A DNA stretch of 6,467 bases. Source: Candidatus Poribacteria bacterium. GTDB lineage: Bacteria; Poribacteria; WGA-4E; GCA-2687025. The stretch lies in NCBI GenBank assembly GCA_002687025.1, contig NYZG01000329.1:1-6467 (forward strand), in the 5' to 3' direction. Below are positions 1-5,402 of this stretch, piece by piece. The notes below the pieces were generated by a model. That model searched no databases and was not told where the DNA came from. It saw nothing but the letters and a program-made list of their open reading frames with translations. A program made the position numbers and the translations under genes. The first letter of the stretch is position 1, and the number at the start of each line of letters is the position of its first letter.

Positions 1-181
1 GCGTGCAGACGGCCAACGCGACGGCGGCCGCCACAACGCTGGCGCCCAGACCGGCCCACGCTCCCAGACCGAAACGCGCGTACAGCTCCACGGCCACCCG
101 GGGTACGAGTATGCCCACTGCCACGGCCGGCAGCGCGACCATGAGCGCAAGCGTCACCATGCCTCGGAGGATGCGCGTCAT
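1..181 (-). CDS. N-terminus of a membrane protein of unknown function (runs off the left edge)
   Basis: I do not recognise the family. The reading frame starts at an ATG (complement of 179-181) and stays open to the window edge, giving 60 residues. A Shine-Dalgarno-like GAGGG (complement of 188-192) lies 6 bases upstream, which fixes the start. The protein begins with a short basic stretch (MTRILRG), followed by a hydrophobic segment at about residues 8-27 and a second, Ala/Val-rich one at about 39-59. A short loop with Arg and Glu separates them. This pattern indicates a multi-spanning inner-membrane protein or the start of a transporter. It is transcribed divergently from the methyltransferase gene. 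A plus-strand frame over the same bases gives only a Thr/Ala/Arg-rich low-complexity sequence and was not preferred. No function can be assigned from this fragment. Confidence 0.6.
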   Translation of the reverse strand, partial: MTRILRGMVTLALMVALPAVAVGILVPRVAVELYARFGLGAWAGLGASVVAAAVALAVCT

Positions 182-396
182 TACAGGCCCTCGGAAGGCG
201 ATCGCAGGTCGACACATGATAGACGTGGCCGGGGCGTCGGTGGTTGTGCGGGAGCGGCGAGGACGGGAGAATCGCAGCATGGAGCACGCGCAATACTTAG
301 AGCAACGGCGCGAACGCGTAGACAAGTCCGGCCGGCGGCCTGCGACATACCGGAGTGCACGCGGAGAGGCGCCCCTGTGACCATCTTTCGTCTCGC
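182..396. promoter_or_regulatory. Divergent intergenic region, probable back-to-back promoters
   Basis: This 215-bp spacer separates two genes pointing away from each other, so both promoters should lie here. For the leftward gene there is a TATCAT (complement of 216-221), a 5/6 match to a -10 box, but no good -35 at the usual distance. For the rightward gene, TAGACA at 319-324 could be a -35, with GACATA at 344-349 as a weak -10 at 19-bp spacing. None is convincing alone. The spacer is locally more A+T rich around 285-350 than the genes beside it, which fits a promoter. Confidence 0.3.
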
Positions 397-1248
397 ATGA
401 CGGGTGGCGGCCGGCCTCGATACGGGTACTACGCGCTCCCGCTGTATGTCGTCGTATGCGCCGTCCCGGCGATCGTCGGGCTGTGCGCGTGGTGGGCGGG
501 CCGGCATGTGGGCGTAGTGTGGCTGAGCGGCGCGGGCATCGGCCTGTGCGCTTGCGCGGGATTGCAGGCCGTCGGATGCTGGCTGGGGGTGTACGTGCTG
601 CCGGAGGGGCGCGTAACGAGAGCGCGCCGTATTGCCACATCGGTTGCCGACGGGCCGATGGACTGCCTCGTGGATATCGGCGCGGGACGTGGCGTGCTGT
701 CGGTCGAATTCGCGAAGGCCCTGGACGCGCGGCGCGTCATTGCCGTGGACCTGTGGACGCGTCCCGCGCGCAGCCAAGGCGTCGACTACGACAGATCGGC
801 TCCCGTGTTCGCTCACACCGCGGCCCACACGCGTCGGAACGTCGGAATCGAGGGCATGTCGGACCGCGTGCATCTGGTCACGACGGATGCCACGCGGCTC
901 GGAATCCGGTCGGAATCGGCGGACGTCGTGACTGCGGGGGACGTGCTGTTTCACCTGCACGAGGGTGGGCGCCGGCGGTCGGATGAGCGTCGGCTGATGG
1001 CGCTTCATGAGTGGCGCCGCGTCTTGAGGCCGGGCGGCCGCCTCGTCGTGTTCGATCTGACGCACACCGGATGGACGAACGTCCTCGCCTGGACGCCGGC
1101 GGGTTACTTCGCGTCCCGGTGGCTGAGCACGCGCCTGACGCCGGCGTACTGGGTGGCGCTTCTCACTGCCGCGGGGTTCGATGTCGACAGGCGCGAGGAG
1201 CGGCGTGGCAACCTCGTTCTCGTCGCGCGGAAGCTGCCAGAGCAGTGA
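397..1248 (+). CDS. Membrane-anchored class I SAM-dependent methyltransferase
   Basis: This 283-residue protein begins with two hydrophobic helices (about residues 12-34 and 38-66) and continues as a Rossmann-fold methyltransferase on the cytosolic side. Visible motifs are motif I VDIGAGRG at 92-99 (SAM glycine loop), the acidic residue at the end of strand 2 in VIAVD (D118, ribose hydroxyl binding), TTDAT at 162-166 (D164, adenine side), a motif IV-like ADVVTAGDVLFHL at 176-188, and LRPGGRLVVFD at 210-220. The C-terminal region keeps the expected last strands (GFDVDRRE, NLVLVARK). The core resembles the Methyltransf_11/25 and UbiE-like groups. The substrate is unknown; the anchor suggests a lipid, quinone or membrane protein. 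The start is uncertain: a GTG at 355 would add 14 polar residues, and neither start has a strong Shine-Dalgarno. ATG 397 is preferred because the extension looks unlike coding sequence. Divergent from the left-edge membrane protein. Confidence 0.85.
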   Translation: MTGGGRPRYGYYALPLYVVVCAVPAIVGLCAWWAGRHVGVVWLSGAGIGLCACAGLQAVGCWLGVYVLPEGRVTRARRIATSVADGPMDCLVDIGAGRGVLSVEFAKALDARRVIAVDLWTRPARSQGVDYDRSAPVFAHTAAHTRRNVGIEGMSDRVHLVTTDATRLGIRSESADVVTAGDVLFHLHEGGRRRSDERRLMALHEWRRVLRPGGRLVVFDLTHTGWTNVLAWTPAGYFASRWLSTRLTPAYWVALLTAAGFDVDRREERRGNLVLVARKLPEQ

Positions 1249-1330
1249 CCTCGGAGGCAGTTCCGATAGCGACGGCGGCTAGACGCCTGACGACGGCGAC
1301 GCCAATGCGTAGCGTCCCTGCGCCCGTCGG

Positions 1331-1808
1331 AGCGATGGCCTCGGTGTCATCCCTGCAGGTCCGCTCGCGTCGAGAGGCCGTCGGGACGCCCGCGTCTGTC
1401 GCATGGCGACCGGGCTCGTCCACACTTAAGGCCTGGCGACGTCGCTTCCGGCTACACGTGTGCCCGATCTGGCACTATGGACGGCGCGGGTAAGCGGACC
1501 CGCCCTCAGCGTGCCTCCAGGTGTCCACATTCCTGCACTCGTGTTGTTCGGCTTCGCGCGTCAGGCCGCCATATCGCCCGCAATGCTGTCGTCACCGAGA
1601 TCGCTCCCGACGACCGTCGTCCCAGCCACATCGCCTTCCGGAACGCCGTCAGCCTGCCTCTGGTGTTCCTTCCCGCGCTCGCCGGTCGGGCGATCGGCGG
1701 CTCCACGAGCGGATTGCGCTGGTCTTTGACGCCGTTTCGATAGCAGGCGGCCTCAAGTTCGCCGCGGTCTCGCGGCTCACCGAGGTCCGAGAGGCAGCCT
1801 CGACCTGA
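1331..1808 (+). pseudogene. Decayed C-terminal half of a major facilitator superfamily (MFS) transporter
   Basis: No intact gene lies between 1249 and 2029, but transporter-like sequence can be followed on the plus strand by changing frame. From 1331 one frame reads GLGVIPAGPLASRGRRD, like the MFS loop 8-9 motif (G-x-L-A-D-R-x-G-R-R). It continues past an in-frame TAA at 1427-1429 to a hydrophobic stretch ending VHIPALVLFGFARQAA near 1565. A second frame then gives RNAVVTEIAPDDRRPSHIAF and LPLVFLPALAGRAIGG (about 1579-1704), closely resembling the helix 10-11 loop and helix 11 of many MFS proteins. A third frame gives RIALVFDAVSIAGG and ends SRLTEVREAAST at a TGA (1806-1808), like helix 12 and the tail. 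Order and spacing match the last four or five helices, about 150 residues. At least two frameshifts and one stop break it. No 5' half is visible, because the methyltransferase occupies that position. The assignment rests on motif memory, not alignment. Confidence 0.5.
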
Positions 1809-2029
1809 TACGACGCCACGCGCGGCCCGCCGTGTACGCACAACACCTTACACCCGCTGTACGCAGAAACGGACACCTGTCCGACACGCCCCGTCATCGT
1901 GGGCCGTCCGCGCCGTTGGCACGTCCGTTGCGCCTCTCGCCGCCAGACGCGTGTGGTGCACCGAAGGGGTGCACCCAGCCTCGCGAGGCGGCAATGACCG
2001 CTTTGCCAGTGGATTAGGGAAGACCGACC
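1809..2029 (+). promoter_or_regulatory. Dyad-rich leader upstream of the pentapeptide-repeat gene
   Basis: This 221-bp stretch holds no convincing gene but several symmetric elements in a row. There is a direct repeat TGTACGCA at 1833-1840 and 1858-1865. CGGACA-CC-TGTCCG at 1870-1883 is an inverted repeat. Two copies of the palindrome GGTGCACC lie at 1955-1962 and 1968-1975 and can pair with each other as an 8-bp hairpin with loop GAAGG. A perfect 12-bp palindrome GCCTCGCGAGGC spans 1978-1989. A Shine-Dalgarno AGGGA at 2016-2020 lies 9 bases before the ATG at 2030. No clear -35/-10 pair is seen. The cluster could be operators for one or more dimeric regulators or a structured 5' UTR. It does not match a riboswitch class I can recognise. 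Confidence 0.35.
1955..1975 (+). repeat. Tandem GGTGCACC palindromes forming an 8-bp hairpin
   Basis: GGTGCACC occurs twice with five bases (GAAGG) between the copies. Because each copy is its own reverse complement, the pair is both a direct repeat with 13-bp period and an inverted repeat able to form an 8-bp stem. No T-run follows, so it is a poor intrinsic terminator. It is more likely a protein-binding site or leader structure ahead of the pentapeptide-repeat gene. Confidence 0.5.
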
Positions 2030-2509
2030 ATGGAAGTCAACGGATACGCCATCGAACCGGGCAGCAACCTGTTCGCCGCGAACCTGTCGAGCGCGGAATT
2101 GAGCAACGCGCCGCTGCGATCGGCAATCCTTCGTTCCGCGAGCCTGCAGGGCGCCACTCTTGAAGGCGCCACGCTGTGCGCCGCGGACATGCGCCAGGCG
2201 ATCCTCACGGACGCGAGCTTCGAGAAGGCGCATCTAGCCGGGGCGAACATGTCGAGTTCGTTCCTGTATCGAGCCAATCTCACCGAGGCCGACCTTCGCG
2301 ATGTGCTGCTGGGCGAGGCTGAACTGGGCGAGGCCGTCTTGCGCCGCGCCGATCTGCGCGGCGCGGACATGCGCGACGCCAAACTCGAAGGGGCCGTTCT
2401 CACGGGCGCGACGCTCGAGGACGCGCGCCTGGAGGGCGCCGTGTACACTGACGGCACGCAGTTCCCGATCGGATTCGACCCCTCCCAGGCCGGCATGGTC
2501 CACGCATAG
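2030..2509 (+). CDS. Pentapeptide-repeat protein
   Basis: This 159-residue protein is almost wholly built of pentapeptide repeats of the A(D/N/x)(L/M/F)xx type, from about residue 16 to 139. Examples are AANLS, GATLE, AADMR, GANMS, RADLR and GADMR. Some 24-25 repeats are present, enough for about six coils of a right-handed quadrilateral beta-helix. The tail (TDGTQFPIGFDPSQAGMV, from residue 140) is the kind of non-repeat cap common in this family. There is no signal peptide or membrane helix, so it should be cytosolic. The start is supported by AGGGA at 2016-2020. Some members (Qnr, MfpA) mimic DNA and bind gyrase, but most have no known role and nothing here singles out gyrase. The next gene, the sigma-factor fusion, follows on the same strand after 107 bp, so a functional link is possible but unproven. 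Confidence 0.92.
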   Translation: MEVNGYAIEPGSNLFAANLSSAELSNAPLRSAILRSASLQGATLEGATLCAADMRQAILTDASFEKAHLAGANMSSSFLYRANLTEADLRDVLLGEAELGEAVLRRADLRGADMRDAKLEGAVLTGATLEDARLEGAVYTDGTQFPIGFDPSQAGMVHA

Positions 2510-2533
2510 GCGGACTGCCGCCAACTCCGGTGG

Positions 2534-2539
2534 AATAAT
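2534..2539 (+). promoter_or_regulatory. Possible -10 element ahead of the sigma-factor fusion gene
   Basis: AATAAT matches five of six bases of the TATAAT consensus and is the only A+T-rich island in the spacer between the pentapeptide and sigma genes. No recognisable -35 hexamer lies 16-18 bp upstream. An ECF-type or other promoter cannot be excluded. If it is real, the sigma gene can be transcribed independently of the pentapeptide gene. Confidence 0.25.
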
Positions 2540-2567
2540 CCGGCGACCTGCGCATCAATGGTAACAA

Positions 2568-2593
2568 GACGCGCGACGTTGGGAGCGCGCGTC
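2568..2593 (+). repeat. 8-bp inverted repeat (GACGCGCG / CGCGCGTC) in the sigma-gene leader
   Basis: GACGCGCG at 2568-2575 and CGCGCGTC at 2586-2593 are perfect inverted copies around a 10-base loop. Outer arms ATGG (2558-2561) and CCAT (2594-2597) could extend the stem across a one-sided 6-base bulge. The element ends 23 bases before the ATG of the sigma fusion and lies downstream of the possible -10 element. It could be an operator for autoregulation or an mRNA hairpin affecting translation. It could also be the 3' end hairpin of the pentapeptide transcript, although no T-run follows. Confidence 0.45.
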
Positions 2594-2616
2594 CCATAGC
2601 ACAGGACCCCGGCCGG

Positions 2617-4818
2617 ATGGACGCTACGCAACCCGTTGTCATGACCGAAGAGCGGCCCACCGACGCCGCGCTTGTGCAGAGCGTACGCGTGGGAGACCGC
2701 GACGCCTTCGGCGCCCTTGCGCGTCGCTGGCACGGCCGGGTGGCGCGCGTTTGTCTCGGCATGACCGGCAACGCCGAGGACGCCGAAGATCTGCATCACG
2801 ACGCGCTAGTAGAGGCGTACATCAAGTTGCCCCAGTTGCGCGATGGGGCGCGCTTCGCGCAGTGGCTAGCGGCGATCGCGCGCAACCTCGGCCGGATGAA
2901 GCTGCGGGAGCGCGTCGTCCCGGTCGAGGATGTCTACGCCGTCATGGCGGCTCGAACCGGCTCGGACCTCCACGCGCACGAGCAACTGGCCGTCGAATAC
3001 GCGCGACTGTCGCGGCCTCACAGGACAGCGCTGGCGCTGCACTACTGGGAGGGCATGTCCTACGAGCAGATCGCGACGCTGCTCGACATCCCCATCGGCA
3101 CGGTAATGAGCCGTCTACACCGAGCGCGCGCGGAACTGAGAGAGCGGATGCGCCGCCGACCCGACGAACAGGAGCAGGAGATGACGACACCGGACGAGTT
3201 CGTCGAGGAGGTCCAGGCGGAGATCGACATCCTGAACGAGATGTTCCAGGACGCGAAACAGCCTGTGGAGCGGCTGTCGGTCATCCTGGAGAAGGCGCCG
3301 GAGCGGGTCGTGGAACTGCTGGCCCTGGCCGAGGGACACCAGTTGGCGGGGCGTCTCGGCGGGTTGGTGTCGTCGCTGGGGAGCGGCCCCTACATAGCGT
3401 GCCTGCTTGCCGAGACTGCGGAGGAGGCGCTGCTCCGTACTATGGGCCGGATGCTGCGATGGGTGGACAAACCGGGGTTCGGAGTCGTTCTGGACGGCGC
3501 ACTCTCCCCAGACACAGACACAGACACGGACAAGCGACACCGCGCGCGCGTGGTGTTGAGGGGGTGGATTGCCAGCGATCCAGGGGCGGGGGGCGGAGGA
3601 TGGCGCGCGTATTGGCTCGTCGAGCGCCTCCACGGTGACGCGGCGACGCCGGAGCAGCGCGCGGAGCTCTTGCTCGATCTGATGTCGGCCTCGGAGCACG
3701 CGTCGAGCAGGAATCTGCTGACCGAGTACCTGCTCTGCGACGTCGAGACGGCGTTCCCGCTCCTGATGGGCCGTTTCCGCGCAGGCGAGAATCGGGCCGT
3801 CTTCCACGCGCTTGCCCGCACGGGCGCCCGTTTCTGCCGGGAACTGCTCGCGGATCTGGACGGATCGTCCGATGCGGAGGCCGCCCGGGCGCTGGAGGCG
3901 TTGGCGACCGTCGGTCGGAGCCGCGAACCCGTCGACTCGAAGTGGGTGAAGCGTCCCGTAGCCGACCTCGCCCTGCGCCAGCGGGGGGTAGACTCGGGCG
4001 CCCCCTATTCGCGCGAGGGCCTCGACGACCTGACGCTGCGTGAGGTGAGCGTGGCCATTCGCCGTCATCTCGACGCTTCCGACCCGGCGTTGCGGGCCGC
4101 CGCGGTGCGGGCGTGCAGAGCAGTGGCGGCCGATGGTGTCGTCGACACGCTTCTGGCATGCGCTTCGGACCGAGACGCCGGCCCACGTATCGAGGCGATC
4201 ATCGGGCTCGGTGAGCTCGGCGGCGCGGAGACGGTGGACACGCTGGCGCGCGCGAAGCGGTCGGATGACGCGCGGGAACGCAACGCGGCGAACCAGGCCC
4301 TGGGGCATCAGCAGTCGCGGGAGATCGCCGCGATCGTCGCGCGGTTGGAGCAGCATCCAACGGACATGCCGGACGAAGAGGCGCGGCTCGTGCACGAGCC
4401 GCGTCGCTGGAAGGGCGAACGCGCCAGGGAATGGCTGAAGTCGTCCGACTTCCGCTCAGATCCCCGTCCCCCGGAGCCGGCCGCGGGAGCGAAACCGCGC
4501 CGGGGCCGGCATCAGCCGTCCGAGACATCGCGTGAGCGGCTCAGCAAGGTCCGTGGGGATGGCGACCCGCTCTTCCACGTGTCCATCGAAGCCGCGGTGC
4601 GCGCGCTGCCGGAGATACGGCCGTACGCCGAGCGCGAACTGACGTACCTCATCGCCCAGGCGGTCGGCGACTACTCGACGACGCGGCGACGGCTTGTGAT
4701 GGACAAGTCGTCCGCGATAATGCGACGCGAACGCGGCGTGTACGAGCTCACCGAACACGGCGCAACCGTCTGGCGCATTGAGCGTCACATTGCAGAGCGT
4801 TACCTGCACGACGCGTGA
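2617..4818 (+). CDS. ECF-type RNA polymerase sigma factor fused to a HEAT-repeat region and a C-terminal DUF2087-like domain
   Basis: This is a 733-residue, three-part protein. Residues about 15-100 are sigma-70 region 2, including GDRDAFGALARRWHGRV, the TGNAEDAEDLHHDALVEAY core-binding helix and FAQWLAAIARN. Residues about 122-180 are region 4, with LSRPHRTALALHYWEGMSYE followed by the helix-turn-helix IATLLDIPIGTVMSRLHRAR. A long, mostly helical middle follows, with HEAT-like repeats clearest at about 482-563 (SDPALRAAAVRA, GPRIEAIIGLGELGG). A charged, Pro-rich linker spans about 593-650. The end, about 663-715, resembles DUF2087: YAEREL at 670-675, D685 and RRRLVMD at 690-696, then an R-x-x-G-x-Y hairpin. 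ECF sigma factors are normally about 180-200 residues; C-terminally extended groups such as ECF41 and ECF42 use the extension for control. ATG 2617 is chosen because AGGA lies 10 bases upstream. The sigma assignment is firm, HEAT good, DUF2087 moderate. No anti-sigma gene is adjacent, so the tail probably regulates the sigma part. Confidence 0.9.
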   Translation: MDATQPVVMTEERPTDAALVQSVRVGDRDAFGALARRWHGRVARVCLGMTGNAEDAEDLHHDALVEAYIKLPQLRDGARFAQWLAAIARNLGRMKLRERVVPVEDVYAVMAARTGSDLHAHEQLAVEYARLSRPHRTALALHYWEGMSYEQIATLLDIPIGTVMSRLHRARAELRERMRRRPDEQEQEMTTPDEFVEEVQAEIDILNEMFQDAKQPVERLSVILEKAPERVVELLALAEGHQLAGRLGGLVSSLGSGPYIACLLAETAEEALLRTMGRMLRWVDKPGFGVVLDGALSPDTDTDTDKRHRARVVLRGWIASDPGAGGGGWRAYWLVERLHGDAATPEQRAELLLDLMSASEHASSRNLLTEYLLCDVETAFPLLMGRFRAGENRAVFHALARTGARFCRELLADLDGSSDAEAARALEALATVGRSREPVDSKWVKRPVADLALRQRGVDSGAPYSREGLDDLTLREVSVAIRRHLDASDPALRAAAVRACRAVAADGVVDTLLACASDRDAGPRIEAIIGLGELGGAETVDTLARAKRSDDARERNAANQALGHQQSREIAAIVARLEQHPTDMPDEEARLVHEPRRWKGERAREWLKSSDFRSDPRPPEPAAGAKPRRGRHQPSETSRERLSKVRGDGDPLFHVSIEAAVRALPEIRPYAERELTYLIAQAVGDYSTTRRRLVMDKSSAIMRRERGVYELTEHGATVWRIERHIAERYLHDA
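3170..3183 (+). promoter_or_regulatory. Internal ribosome-binding site and in-frame ATG at the sigma/HEAT boundary
   Basis: AGGAG at 3170-3174 lies 6 bases before an in-frame ATG at 3181 (Met189 of the fusion). This is the best-spaced Shine-Dalgarno for this gene, better than that of the annotated start. It sits just after region 4 ends (RRRPDEQEQE) and before the acidic helical part begins (MTTPDEF). Initiation here would give a 545-residue protein with HEAT and DUF2087-like parts but no sigma domain. The Glu/Gln-rich coding sequence can create AGGAG by chance, so use of the site is unproven. Confidence 0.4.
3509..3532 (+). repeat. Hexanucleotide tandem repeat (CAGACA, four units)
   Basis: Three perfect CAGACA units and a fourth with one change (CGGACA) encode Asp-Thr repeats (residues 299-305) in the helical middle of the sigma fusion. 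Since the unit is six bases, slippage would add or remove an Asp-Thr pair without shifting the frame. It probably forms a flexible acidic loop. Confidence 0.7.
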
Positions 4819-4862
4819 CGTGGCGTTCGCTGACGCGCAATGCCGCTGACCCTCGGGGCCTG

Positions 4863-4881
4863 GCTGCTATCAGGCAGCAGC
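4863..4881. terminator. Possible bidirectional hairpin between convergent genes
   Basis: The 67-bp gap between the converging sigma-fusion and DUF5069 genes contains GCTGCT (4863-4868) and AGCAGC (4876-4881), which pair as a 6-bp stem around a 7-base loop. Overlapping alternatives such as GCCTG/CAGGC are also possible. There is no T-run on either side, so it is at best a weak terminator. Confidence 0.25.
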
Positions 4882-4885
4882 GCTC

Positions 4886-5335
4886 TCACCCCGCGTCGAG
4901 CAACGCCTGATGGAAGCTGTGCCAGTCCTCCAGCGCGTTCAGGTCGGTCCCTAGCCACACCGTCTCATCGTCCGGGAGGCCGAGGAGATCGAGCGTCTCG
5001 GATCGCGCGGGCTCCGGCTTGGGGAACGTCAGTATGCGCTCGTTCAGGCGCGCGATGGCTTCAGGCTGTAGACCGTCCTGGTTCGCGTGCTCTCTCACCC
5101 ATGCCTCGAAGGCGAGGTAGGTCGGCTCGTGCTCGGCGATGTAGGCGATGGCGTCGTCGGCGTCCAGACCGAGAGCGTCGAGCAACGTCCCATCGAATCC
5201 ACCTTTGCCGGCGCGGTACCCGTCTGCCAGCTTGCCCTTGGACGCCATGAGCATCTTGAGCCAAAGCCTCGGCAGGTGCGCGATCCCCAGCGGCCCCTTC
5301 GCCCGAGTGCTGATGAGCGGAACGTAGGTGTCCAC
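4886..5335 (-). CDS. DUF5069 family protein
   Basis: This is a 149-residue soluble protein with no signal peptide or membrane helix. The N-terminal part has the pattern I recall for DUF5069. LGIAHLPRLWLKMLMASKGK at residues 16-35 matches its conserved LPR...K..A.G block. GYRAGKGGFDGTLLDALGLD follows at 39-58, then an acidic helix with AFEAWVREH at 75-83. A C-terminal segment with DLNALEDWHSFHQALLDAG completes it. The family's biochemical role is not known to me. The start is a GTG (complement of 5333-5335), with AGGGAG (complement of 5346-5351) 10 bases upstream. It lies 67 bp downstream of the TldE-like gene on the same strand, so the two may share a transcript. It converges on the sigma fusion. 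It is complete and intact. Confidence 0.8.
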   Translation of the reverse strand: MDTYVPLISTRAKGPLGIAHLPRLWLKMLMASKGKLADGYRAGKGGFDGTLLDALGLDADDAIAYIAEHEPTYLAFEAWVREHANQDGLQPEAIARLNERILTFPKPEPARSETLDLLGLPDDETVWLGTDLNALEDWHSFHQALLDAG

Positions 5336-5358
5336 GGCGTGTGCGCTCCCTATGCTGA

Positions 5359-5393
5359 CGCGGCCGCGCGCCGACTTCCCTCGCGAGGCCGCG
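5359..5393. promoter_or_regulatory. Palindrome-rich spacer between the TldE-like and DUF5069 genes
   Basis: The 67-bp spacer holds a 10-bp palindrome CGCGGCCGCG (5359-5368). It also holds the palindrome CCTCGCGAGG (5379-5388), the latter shared with the leader of the pentapeptide gene. In addition, CGCGGCC (5359-5365) and GGCCGCG (5387-5393) form a 7-bp inverted repeat across a 21-base loop. It may be an operator, or an mRNA hairpin separating the two cistrons. No promoter hexamers are evident. Confidence 0.3.
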
Positions 5394-5402
5394 GATTTGC
5401 GA

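Noticed and set aside
3..380. 125-codon plus-strand frame at the left edge
   Set aside because: It is a low-complexity Thr/Ala/Arg/Pro sequence; the opposite strand gives two membrane helices with a good Shine-Dalgarno.
181..1065. 294-codon minus-strand frame opposite the methyltransferase
   Set aside because: It lies opposite clear methyltransferase motifs. It also ends on top of the divergent membrane gene start and has no domain-like features.
1463..1480. TGGCAC resembling a sigma-54 -24 element
   Set aside because: There is no GC pair at the matching -12 position, and it lies inside the transporter remnant.
1506..1841. 111-codon minus-strand frame in the gap after the methyltransferase
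   Set aside because: It is Arg-rich with no hydrophobic core or motif. The plus strand of the same stretch shows ordered MFS-like segments across frames.
1955..1975. Intrinsic terminator reading of the GGTGCACC hairpin
   Set aside because: No T-run follows the stem, and it precedes rather than follows an intact gene.
1832..2017. Possible 61-residue small protein upstream of the pentapeptide gene
   Set aside because: It has a GTG start without a Shine-Dalgarno and a Pro/Arg/His-rich sequence, and it runs through several palindromes. Regulatory DNA is a better reading.
2014..2799. 261-codon minus-strand frame opposite the pentapeptide gene
   Set aside because: Its Ser/Ala/Arg repeat pattern is the mirror of the pentapeptide repeats, and it crosses both the intergenic region and the start of the sigma gene.
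3115..4395. Long open frame (426 codons) on the minus strand opposite the sigma fusion
   Set aside because: High-GC sequence keeps antisense frames open. The translation is Arg/His/Gln-rich with no family features, while the plus strand encodes recognisable sigma and HEAT domains.
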